From Methanobacteriota archaeon (GTDB taxonomy: Archaea > Thermoplasmatota > Poseidoniia > Poseidoniales > Poseidoniaceae): a DNA stretch of 13,702 nt. This document shows, one piece after another, positions 1 to 6,799 of the stretch; position 1 is the first letter of the stretch, and every line of letters begins with the position of its first letter. The stretch spans positions 42,726 through 56,427 of the forward strand of contig PBXF01000029.1 in NCBI GenBank assembly GCA_002727515.1, read 5' to 3'. A model generated the notes under the pieces. It worked only from the letters and a program-made list of their open reading frames with translations, did not search any database and was not told where the DNA came from. The position numbers and the translations under genes were made by a program.

Positions 1-300
1 GCCCAGCGACCAATTGCACCAATAACTCCTATAGCAACTGACAGGAAAAATCCTCGCCCCATGGAGATACAGTCCTTTACAGACTCTGGAATGGAGACAA
101 TTTCACTTGAAAACAAGGATATCGAGGTTGTGCCAAAACAGCCAACAATGGAAGAGTTGGCTTATGGGGCTCCTCAAGTAACTTCTAGCAATAATATTGC
201 ATCTGCTCCAGGTTTTCAACCGATGCCGACATGTAGAGTTTGTAATTCACCAAATCCAATTGGTGAAAGGTTCTGCAGTAATTGTGGTAGCAATCTTTAG
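1..300 (+). CDS. C-terminal part of a zinc-ribbon protein (probably truncated at the window edge)
   Basis: The frame is open from the first base of the window, so the visible 99 residues are probably the end of a longer protein. An ATG at 61 would give a 79-residue protein, but no ribosome-binding site precedes it. The first 75 or so residues are rich in Pro, Ser, Thr and Asn and look disordered, like a linker or cytoplasmic tail. The last 22 residues form a zinc ribbon with two Cys pairs (CRVC and CSNC, 12 residues apart). This resembles the zinc-ribbon tails that archaea often attach to membrane or regulatory proteins. The product is not recognised. dnaJ follows 52 bases later on the same strand, so co-transcription is possible. 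A free-standing 79-residue zinc-ribbon protein starting at 61 is the alternative. Confidence 0.6.
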   Translation, partial: AQRPIAPITPIATDRKNPRPMEIQSFTDSGMETISLENKDIEVVPKQPTMEELAYGAPQVTSSNNIASAPGFQPMPTCRVCNSPNPIGERFCSNCGSNL

Positions 301-341
301 CGCTGTAATCAAAAACCCCCTACCCACCGGATAGAATATAC

Positions 342-347
342 GAGGTG
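342..347 (+). promoter_or_regulatory. Ribosome-binding site of dnaJ
   Basis: GAGGTG lies five bases before the ATG at 353. It is complementary to the anti-Shine-Dalgarno end of archaeal 16S rRNA and supports this start for dnaJ. Confidence 0.75.
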
Positions 348-352
348 CATCT

Positions 353-1477
353 ATGAGTGACAAGAGAGACTATTATGATGTTTTAGAAGTTTCTCGAGAC
401 GCTGATGAAAAGGAACTCAAGAAAGCGTTTCGTTCTCTTGCACGAAAGTATCATCCTGACAAAAATGATGCTCCTGATGCTGATGAAAAGTTCAAAGAAA
501 TTCAAGAGGCATATGCGGTATTATCCGATCCAGATAAGCGTAGAAATTACGATCGTTTCGGACACAACACTCCGGGTGGTTCACCATTCGGACCAGGTGG
601 TTTCCAAGGTTTCAATATCAATTTGGATGACATTTTGGGCGGCGATTTTTTCTCCAATATTTTTGGTGGTGGAAAGCGGCGAAGCACCCAAAGACAAGGC
701 CACGACATTCTTGTCAGACATAATATTTCAATCGAAACAGTTCTCAATGGTGGGAAAGAAGAAATCGAGGCTGATTTACCAATAGTTTGTACAGATTGTG
801 ATGGTACAGGTGCAAAGGATGGCATAACAGAGACTTGTTCTGATTGTGGTGGTGCAGGCCAAGTTAGAGTTCGCCAACAAATAGGTCCATTTTTGCAAGA
901 TTCAGTATCCCCTTGCAGAAACTGTAACGGTTCTGGACAAATCGCAAAATCTAGATGTAAAAAATGTGCTGGGGATGGAGTAATTTCTGAGAACCAAATA
1001 TTGAGATTTGATGTTCCGAAGGGAGCAAATGATGGACTGAGATTGAGAATGAGAGGAAAAGGACATCCTGCTCCCTATGGGAAAGGGACTTCTGGAGATT
1101 TATTTATTGAATTAATTGTAGATGAACACCCATGGTTTGAAAGAAACGGTATGGATTTGATAATGTCTTTACCATTGAGTTTTAGTGATTTAGCTATGGG
1201 TGCTGAAATCAAAATACCACATATTGATGGAAATACATTGTCAATTAAGGTCCCTCCAGGAACAAATTCAGGAGATACAATAACCATACCTGGAAGAGGT
1301 TTACCTTCAAATCGAGGTGTTGGCCGGGGTGACATAGTTATTCTTTGTAAACTATTCATGCCGAAAAAGATAGACAAGGCAACAAAGAAAATTTTAGAAT
1401 CCATCAGTCAAGAATTGAACGGTAAGAAAAACATTGTCGACAAAATCATTGAAGATGCTGAAGAAAGAAGAAACTGA
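353..1477 (+). CDS. dnaJ: Chaperone protein DnaJ (Hsp40)
   Basis: This is the cytosolic J-protein co-chaperone that stimulates the DnaK ATPase and delivers unfolded clients to it. All parts of a type I DnaJ are visible in 374 residues, a normal family length. The J domain spans about 5-70 with the HPD motif at 34-36. A Gly/Phe-rich linker spans about 72-108. Four CxxCxGxG-type zinc repeats start at Cys146, 162, 188 and 202. The C-terminal substrate-binding beta domains follow. The start at 353 is fixed by a GAGGTG ribosome-binding site. Archaeal dnaJ is generally thought to have come from bacteria together with dnaK and grpE, which are not in this window. The stop codon ends directly next to the stop codon of the opposing gene, with no bases between. 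Confidence 0.97.
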   Translation: MSDKRDYYDVLEVSRDADEKELKKAFRSLARKYHPDKNDAPDADEKFKEIQEAYAVLSDPDKRRNYDRFGHNTPGGSPFGPGGFQGFNINLDDILGGDFFSNIFGGGKRRSTQRQGHDILVRHNISIETVLNGGKEEIEADLPIVCTDCDGTGAKDGITETCSDCGGAGQVRVRQQIGPFLQDSVSPCRNCNGSGQIAKSRCKKCAGDGVISENQILRFDVPKGANDGLRLRMRGKGHPAPYGKGTSGDLFIELIVDEHPWFERNGMDLIMSLPLSFSDLAMGAEIKIPHIDGNTLSIKVPPGTNSGDTITIPGRGLPSNRGVGRGDIVILCKLFMPKKIDKATKKILESISQELNGKKNIVDKIIEDAEERRN

Positions 1478-3520
1478 TTATTCTTCTTCAGAATTTAAGT
1501 ACATTGTTTTACTTGGTTTAGCAGCAATCGGCTTAGTAAGCATCATACCTGATAAGTGAATATCGATTGAATCAGCTTCTCCCCTAATGTTTAATTTTAT
1601 GAACACCCTAGAACCTGCTGATATTGTATCAAGGAAAATTTCATCATTTCTAAACAATAACTTAGGCTCTACTTTGGTTATTGTCCATGCTTGACCCTCT
1701 GGTGCCTCAAGCCTGACTGCAGCTACACTCCATTCGTTTTCACTCGGCATGATTCCAAGCATTAGTGGAATTTCTCCATCACTTGAAAGCCTTCTATCTA
1801 ATTTCCATAAAGCGATATCTATGCCACTAGTAAGATGTCTAAGTTCAGGTGTTCCCCATGTTTGAAGGGCATCTTCCCAATCCAAAGAAGACATTGTTCT
1901 CAATGCTCTGGAAAGATCAGCCTCGATATCCTCTCCCTTGTCGAGTCTTTCACTTAACCAGGCCAACCTATTCTTTTTACTAGCAAATTCTTCTGCAAAC
2001 TCTCGATCATTTTTCACTTGTAAGTAGAATACGATGAATGGAACAATCATCAAAGCACCCATCAACCAATAAAATACATTCGCAGCGCTTTTTACTTCTT
2101 CTGATGCAGGGAACCATGGTTCCTCTCCTTCGTCTATCACTGCAGTCGAAACTCTGATTTTCCATTCGACAGGTTGTATTTCTTCAGAAATTGAATCTGA
2201 GCCATTGATGTGCTGAATTCTAACGAAATGCGTACCTCTTCCTACTTCGAGCGTAGCCCTGATGTCGTTCATAGAATATGTTTTGGCTAAGCTATCAATC
2301 TCTTGCCAAGTATTTTGGTCGATGTCCCAAATTGTGACTTGGAGGTCATATATGTCGCCTTCAACTGTAACGTCAACAAGGTGAATCGATTCATTCCAAC
2401 CTGTCGTTTCGACACGCAAAACATCTCTGTAGTCATTCATTTCAAGGGTTAGTTCACCAGTATGCAATGAACCGTCCATTGGGATTAGAGGGTATGTCGA
2501 GTTGTCACTTGAAGGACTAAGTGGGCGCAAACTTGGTGCATCTCCACCCCATCCTGCATCGTAGTGTTCATGTTGAGACATAGATGCATGCCATTCACAA
2601 TTGCAATCCCATTCGAACTCAATATATTCTGACTCAGTTATCGAATTAATTCTGTCACCAATGCTAGCGTTTAACCAGTCAGAAGAATAGGTTTCAGAAT
2701 ACACAAATCGATATTTCATGTTTTGAACCTCCAATAGGTCATTAACTGAATTTGTTAGTAATAATGATTCAAATGTAGGCAAGATGTATTTGAAATTCAT
2801 TTTTCCGATTCCCGATATGGAATCGATATTTGTTAAAGTTATTAGTTCATCTTTTTCATACAATTCAGTATTCAGGCCCCAAACTGTATCTGGTGCAGGG
2901 CTTGTGACCGTGATGATGATACGTCCATCTTCCTCTATTGGTATAATCACATTATGCTCAGAGTTTATTGAACTGTTTCTATTCAAATCAATCGAATTTT
3001 GGACTAGTTCTTCCGAAGTATCGTTTTGGAAATGAAATTTAACTTCAATAGCAGCTGACGCAGCAATCAATTCTGTGACGAGTATTTGCCCGTTGGTTAC
3101 ATTTATTCCAAAAACATCGGCTGGATCATTTACCAGATTTCCAGATGTATATTCGCCTTCACAATTTGTAGAAGTTCCATTCAGATTGCATATTTCATGC
3201 TCTAGCATTTTGAAACCTGCATTTGTTGCTGACCCAGGGGGAGGTCTTGTGTTCGATAACTCTGCGGTTACGGGGATAATTCCTTGGCAATTATTGATTT
3301 CACTGATGTTTAGAAAATAATTCCCGGCTTCTAAATTATCATAAATCTCGGATGAGTTGTTTATCTCAAATCCAGTAGAATTCGTCAGAATCACATTTGA
3401 GTTTTCACAGTCAAACCATATGATGCCGTCTTGAACCTCAATTTCCGCATTGTAATTGCCAGCAGAAGCAAGTGGAATGATGAACGCAACAAGGCAAACC
3501 GCCAGTGCTTTCTTCCCCAT
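1478..3520 (-). CDS. Secreted, membrane-anchored protein with a cytoplasmic C-terminal domain (unknown function)
   Basis: The product is not recognised. From the ATG at 3520 it has 680 residues and opens with a signal peptide: positive MGKK, a hydrophobic core, then LASAG near residue 20. The next roughly 460 residues are beta-rich and carry about ten Asn-x-Ser/Thr sequons, as expected of a glycosylated extracytoplasmic region. They include a Cys/Trp/His-rich patch (EWDCNCEWHASM, then HEHYD). One membrane helix lies at about 482-502. About 178 cytoplasmic residues follow: a charged helical stretch, then a compact region with alternating beta-like segments, ending in an acidic tail. This gives a type I topology with the bulk outside. 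An in-frame TTG at 3559 would add 13 residues, but those would precede the signal peptide, so the ATG is preferred. It is convergent with dnaJ and divergent from arcS. A receptor, sensor or envelope-structural role is possible; nothing decides between them. Confidence 0.85.
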   Translation of the reverse strand: MGKKALAVCLVAFIIPLASAGNYNAEIEVQDGIIWFDCENSNVILTNSTGFEINNSSEIYDNLEAGNYFLNISEINNCQGIIPVTAELSNTRPPPGSATNAGFKMLEHEICNLNGTSTNCEGEYTSGNLVNDPADVFGINVTNGQILVTELIAASAAIEVKFHFQNDTSEELVQNSIDLNRNSSINSEHNVIIPIEEDGRIIITVTSPAPDTVWGLNTELYEKDELITLTNIDSISGIGKMNFKYILPTFESLLLTNSVNDLLEVQNMKYRFVYSETYSSDWLNASIGDRINSITESEYIEFEWDCNCEWHASMSQHEHYDAGWGGDAPSLRPLSPSSDNSTYPLIPMDGSLHTGELTLEMNDYRDVLRVETTGWNESIHLVDVTVEGDIYDLQVTIWDIDQNTWQEIDSLAKTYSMNDIRATLEVGRGTHFVRIQHINGSDSISEEIQPVEWKIRVSTAVIDEGEEPWFPASEEVKSAANVFYWLMGALMIVPFIVFYLQVKNDREFAEEFASKKNRLAWLSERLDKGEDIEADLSRALRTMSSLDWEDALQTWGTPELRHLTSGIDIALWKLDRRLSSDGEIPLMLGIMPSENEWSVAAVRLEAPEGQAWTITKVEPKLLFRNDEIFLDTISAGSRVFIKLNIRGEADSIDIHLSGMMLTKPIAAKPSKTMYLNSEEE

Positions 3521-3566
3521 GTTTGTCGGGGATAACTCATAAGACTTCAAATGATTCAAGACTAAC

Positions 3567-5321
3567 TTGTTTTTCGCTGACGGTATGGCGGGTATCGGAA
3601 GAACGGTAATTTCCCGTCAGAGGTACTCGAGAATTTGGGGGCTTGGAGATAGAAAATCTCCATCTTCATACACTCCAGGTATTGTAATAACTGGAAACGA
3701 AGAATACGATATCAAATTTGCACCGTTTACAATTTCATCAGATGGAGGGATTCCAAGAAATATTGAGATAAATTCCAGGGCACCGTTTGCTCCGTGGATT
3801 TCGAATGAAAATGGCCCAAATATGTCTGCCTCATTGGGTCACGTATTGCCACCATCTTTCGAAGAGGCAGATGCAGGTCAATCTGCGTCGAAAGGAGAGA
3901 TTTTGCCTATTTCTTGGCAAGCGATGAATCATGATGAGGAGTTATCAAATCCTCAGTTAGATCCGGTAATAGTAATCCTGACAGATGCATTGCAATTAGC
4001 GAACCGTCCTGGGAAATTGGTTGATGCTATAGTCAAAATAAAACACACATTTCCTTCATCGTTACTCTGGACACCAGGAATCGGAGGTCCCGACAATTGT
4101 GCGGTTCTTGCGTGGTTTGGTGTAGATTTATTTGACACAACGCGTTCACTCCAAGCGGAATCAGCTGGTGCAGTCCTTACATGGAATGGGCCGAGAATGA
4201 CTCAAGATGACGATTTAGAAGTTGACCACTGGACTTATGCTTTGAATGAAGTAAGATCTGCAATTTCGAGTAAAAAATTACGTGAACTTGCAGTTTCACA
4301 ATCACTATCCAGCCCTAGATTAGTAGAACATATGAGATATCACGACAAAGTGGTTGGTCGTCAAGATGGAATTCTAGAAACAGTTGTAGATGACTCCACG
4401 AATCTACAAATAAATTCTATTGAATCACATGATGACCCAATTATTTGCGATTGGGTAGAATTCATAACCAATCGATACATTAAGCCTAGCAGTTTAGACG
4501 AAGTATTGATACTTCTTCCATGCTCGGCAAGAAAGCCATATTCAAGGTCAAAGTCACATAAGAATTTCAAAAATGCGATTGCACATAATGCGGCTCATGA
4601 AGTTATGATAACTAGCCCTCTTGGTTTAGTGCCTCGTGATTTAGAAGCGGTATGGCCTGCAGGGCGATACGATATCCCTGTTACGGGCGATTGGAATTTG
4701 CAAGAGGTTGAACGAGTAAAATCAATGATAAACGCATTAATTTCTCGAAATAAATATCGAGTTATAATCAATCATTCATCTATTGAAATTGATACTGAAA
4801 TCCCTGTGATTAATACAAGACTAGGGGATAGAGCAACTAGTGAACAAGCCTTAGGTAGATTGAAATCAGCTGTAATAGATAATGTTCGAATGAAAAAACG
4901 AAATGGTACGCTAGTCAATCTAGACACCTACAGGTCTATTTCTCGTTTACAATTCTTGAATGATGATTGGTTAGAAAATTGTGACATCAGTGGGAGGTTC
5001 CCTAGGTGGAAAATAATGCGTGAAGGAGAACAAATTGCAATGTGGGCTCCTGAGAGGGGTAGTTTTTCAATATCAAAGGCCGGTGTAGCAATCTTGGATG
5101 CCTGTAATTCTTTGAGGCGTATCGAGATTTCAGATGAACAAAAATGGAAGGGAGATGTAACTCTCAACATCTTAAAATCATTTGATGAAAAAATCAGACT
5201 TGGCGAGGATGTTCTTGTTATGCAAGGAGGAAGTTGTGTTGGCTCAGCACGTGCGCTTGCTCCAGCTTGGGAATGGAGAAAAACCCCTGGGAAACTGGCT
5301 AAAATGCACCAGAGGTTGTGA
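3567..5321 (+). CDS. arcS: Archaeosine synthase ArcS (TgtA2)
   Basis: ArcS acts on preQ0 at position 15 of archaeal tRNA. It transfers lysine to the base, and in many archaea the radical-SAM partner RaSEA then completes archaeosine. The 584 residues show a degenerate tRNA-guanine transglycosylase-like N-terminal part with the signature around 169-194 (WTPGIGGPDN, then GVDLFDTTRS). The ArcS-specific motif PCSARKPYSRSKSH is at 318-331, followed by the conserved block SPLGLVPRDLEAVWPAGRYD at 350-369. A C-terminal PUA-like RNA-binding domain covers about 500-570. The start is uncertain. TTG at 3567 is favoured because the residues before Met7 (FADG) match the DG that precedes the conserved IGR in relatives. 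An ATG at 3585 would remove six residues. No strong ribosome-binding site is visible. No tgt or RaSEA gene lies nearby. Confidence 0.93.
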   Translation: MFFADGMAGIGRTVISRQRYSRIWGLGDRKSPSSYTPGIVITGNEEYDIKFAPFTISSDGGIPRNIEINSRAPFAPWISNENGPNMSASLGHVLPPSFEEADAGQSASKGEILPISWQAMNHDEELSNPQLDPVIVILTDALQLANRPGKLVDAIVKIKHTFPSSLLWTPGIGGPDNCAVLAWFGVDLFDTTRSLQAESAGAVLTWNGPRMTQDDDLEVDHWTYALNEVRSAISSKKLRELAVSQSLSSPRLVEHMRYHDKVVGRQDGILETVVDDSTNLQINSIESHDDPIICDWVEFITNRYIKPSSLDEVLILLPCSARKPYSRSKSHKNFKNAIAHNAAHEVMITSPLGLVPRDLEAVWPAGRYDIPVTGDWNLQEVERVKSMINALISRNKYRVIINHSSIEIDTEIPVINTRLGDRATSEQALGRLKSAVIDNVRMKKRNGTLVNLDTYRSISRLQFLNDDWLENCDISGRFPRWKIMREGEQIAMWAPERGSFSISKAGVAILDACNSLRRIEISDEQKWKGDVTLNILKSFDEKIRLGEDVLVMQGGSCVGSARALAPAWEWRKTPGKLAKMHQRL

Positions 5322-5349
5322 TTTGTCATATTTTTCTTATGCGTAGTGG

Positions 5350-5357
5350 TTAATAAC
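5350..5357 (+). promoter_or_regulatory. Candidate TATA box for rpsO
   Basis: TTAATAAC is the most TATA-like element in the 72-base gap behind arcS. A start about 26 bases downstream would give a leader of roughly 15 bases that still contains the ribosome-binding site. This is sequence appearance only. Confidence 0.3.
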
Positions 5358-5363
5358 AGGTGA

Positions 5364-5379
5364 TAGGTCGGCAACTTGC
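5364..5379 (+). repeat. 16-base near-repeat, copy 1 (upstream of rpsO)
   Basis: TAGGTCGGCAACTTGC here matches 5897-5912 (TAGGGTGGCAACTTGC) at 14 of 16 positions, with ten identical in a row. Both copies lie immediately before consecutive plus-strand genes. This copy is just upstream of the rpsO ribosome-binding site. The role is unknown: shared regulation, duplicated leader or chance. Confidence 0.4.
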
Positions 5380-5381
5380 TC

Positions 5382-5387
5382 GGAGGT
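5382..5387 (+). promoter_or_regulatory. Ribosome-binding site that fixes the rpsO start
   Basis: GGAGGT is followed directly by an in-frame ATG at 5388 (no spacing) and by a second ATG at 5394 (six bases of spacing). The spacing favours 5394, which also gives the MARM-type N-terminus typical of archaeal S15P. Confidence 0.85.
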
Positions 5388-5393
5388 ATGATT

Positions 5394-5855
5394 ATGGCAC
5401 GTATGTATGCTAGAAGAAAAGGCAGTTCCGGTTCAACCAAACCTCACAACGAGGCTCTACCAGAGTGGTCTAATACCGACTCAAAAGAGGTCACTAATCT
5501 AATAATTGAACTTGGAAAGGCAGGCCACACAACCGCTCAGATCGGAACTATCCTCAGAGATCAACATGCCGTACCAGACGTAAGGTCTGTGCTTGGCGGT
5601 AAAAGAATCGGGGCAGTTCTTGCAGAGAACGGAATCGGTGGTAAATATCCTGAAGATATGATGAACCTAATGAGAAAAGCAGTAGCAATACTCGAACACA
5701 TGGAATCTGGAAATCACAAGGACTTACACAACAAAAGGGCTTTGGAATTGACCGAAGCAAAAATTCGCAGATTGGCTAAGTACTACATTAATGAAGGAAA
5801 ACTTGAATCCGATTGGAAATACAAGAGAGACCAACTAAGATTGATGGTTGAATGA
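5394..5855 (+). CDS. rpsO: 30S ribosomal protein S15P (S13e type)
   Basis: This is a small-subunit ribosomal protein that binds 16S rRNA in the platform region. The 153 residues match the archaeal/eukaryotic long form. The N-terminal extension starts MARMYARRKG. It is followed by the PEW motif, an ILRD segment (IGTILRDQH), and the conserved S15 core with RKAV, DLHNKRAL and KIRRLAKYY. The C-terminus has the archaeal DWKY. The start at 5394 is fixed by the ribosome-binding site; TTG at 5376 and ATG at 5388 are in frame but badly spaced. The gene follows arcS by 72 bases and precedes the RecJ/Cdc45-like gene by 53. An rpsO followed by a RecJ/GAN-family gene is a familiar euryarchaeal order. Confidence 0.97.
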   Translation: MARMYARRKGSSGSTKPHNEALPEWSNTDSKEVTNLIIELGKAGHTTAQIGTILRDQHAVPDVRSVLGGKRIGAVLAENGIGGKYPEDMMNLMRKAVAILEHMESGNHKDLHNKRALELTEAKIRRLAKYYINEGKLESDWKYKRDQLRLMVE

Positions 5856-5896
5856 GTAAACACTCAACTTCATGAACCCCCATCTCCACGTATTGT

Positions 5897-5912
5897 TAGG
5901 GTGGCAACTTGC
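5897..5912 (+). repeat. 16-base near-repeat, copy 2 (spans the start codon of the following gene)
   Basis: TAGGGTGGCAACTTGC is the partner of 5364-5379. Its TTG at 5909-5911 is the start codon of the following gene. Its GGTGG serves as the likely ribosome-binding site, four bases before that TTG. Confidence 0.4.
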
Positions 5913-6799
5913 GAAGTTTCTTTGACTCACCAATATTTTCTCAAATCGAGGATGTTGTTGAAGAGATTGCATCGAAGATTAATTCCTCTGATGTTATACA
6001 AATTTTAACTCCTGCTGATTTGGAAGGGGTCCTATCACTTATCCAACTAGAATCGTCTTTACTAGATGCTTCGAAAAATTATAGAAGAAAAATCCTACCA
6101 CAAAAAAAATATGTCAGTGGTGATGAATATTCATTGCCAGATTTGGAAGGTTTGAAAATAGTAATTAATCCGTTTATGGAATCAAATAGTAATTTGTCAA
6201 TCTCAGACGATGTTGTCGAAATTGCTCCGATTTCTGTTGAATTTAATACAGAAACTTCCAACAACAATCACCAAGGTGCAATAGATACCGTCGCCATCTG
6301 TTCCTGTATAGCATCAACTATTTCTCCGAATGGGACAAGAGTCCGGAAGGTAAGACCTCTTGCAATTGCTGGTAACTGGCTTAGACAGGGTGTTGAAATA
6401 AATTATGACCCTGTTTATTCATTGTTTAGGGATCACCTCAACGAAGAAGGCACTATTGATGTTAGGCCAATAACAGAAACAAATGAGATAGCAGGAGACA
6501 TGTTGCCCGAATTGTCATCTAGGATGCTTAAAAAACTCAAAAAACGTTGGCCAGAAATGAGTTATGAAGAAAGGTCATCAGCATTGAGTGAATTAATTAT
6601 GCCGATTCTTCGAAACGATAAAATTTCCACAATGCGGATTGAAGAATTAGTCTGGCATCGCATGCTTATTCCTGGTTGTAACATGGACATAGCAAGTCAA
6701 CTAAAAATCGCAGAGGACAATTGGCCTTCTGATGACGAGAAAGCAAGATTACATGCAAGTATGATAGCAGACAAATTAATTGTTGACGGATTTTTCTAA
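5909..6799 (+). CDS. Putative catalytically inactive DHH/RecJ-family protein (Cdc45/GAN-like)
   Basis: This is a 296-residue protein without a clear-cut family. Its position behind rpsO is where many euryarchaea encode RecJ/GAN, the GINS-associated nuclease related to eukaryotic Cdc45. The fold pattern agrees. VIQILTPADLEG at 29-40 sits where DHH proteins have a strand ending in HxDxDG. IVINPF at 84-89 sits where motif II has a catalytic Asp. EIAPISVEFN at 104-113 sits where the DHH triplet is expected. LAIAGNW at 151-157 parallels the 'lAivGaigD' segment, followed by a YDPVYSLFRDHLNEEG helix. A basic helix and a C-terminal helical region complete it. None of the usual Asp or His ligands is retained, so nuclease activity is not expected. 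It is shorter than typical archaeal RecJ, which runs to roughly 450 residues or more. TTG at 5909 is the only reasonable start, because the in-frame stop is at 5897 and no ATG occurs for about 90 codons. The assignment is an inference from context and pattern. Confidence 0.55.
   Translation: MRSFFDSPIFSQIEDVVEEIASKINSSDVIQILTPADLEGVLSLIQLESSLLDASKNYRRKILPQKKYVSGDEYSLPDLEGLKIVINPFMESNSNLSISDDVVEIAPISVEFNTETSNNNHQGAIDTVAICSCIASTISPNGTRVRKVRPLAIAGNWLRQGVEINYDPVYSLFRDHLNEEGTIDVRPITETNEIAGDMLPELSSRMLKKLKKRWPEMSYEERSSALSELIMPILRNDKISTMRIEELVWHRMLIPGCNMDIASQLKIAEDNWPSDDEKARLHASMIADKLIVDGFF

Noticed and set aside
3521..3559. TTG start at 3559 for the secreted protein
   Set aside because: It would put 13 mostly polar residues before the signal peptide. 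ATG at 3520 directly precedes the positively charged N-region and hydrophobic core.
4928..5440. Minus-strand open frame of 170 residues
   Set aside because: It lies opposite the arcS 3' end and the rpsO leader, has low-complexity Ser/Pro/Ile content without domain features, and is overlapped by two well-supported genes.
5853..5866. Inverted repeat TGAGT-AAAC-ACTCA overlapping the rpsO stop codon
   Set aside because: The stem is only five base pairs, has no following T-run, and lies upstream of a gene in the same direction. Archaeal terminators are generally T-stretches, so a terminator call is not supported.
5909..6799. The RecJ/Cdc45-like gene as a decaying pseudogene
   Set aside because: The frame is intact for 296 codons, the composition is regular, and a ribosome-binding site precedes the start. 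Loss is confined to the catalytic motifs, which fits a retained non-enzymatic role better.
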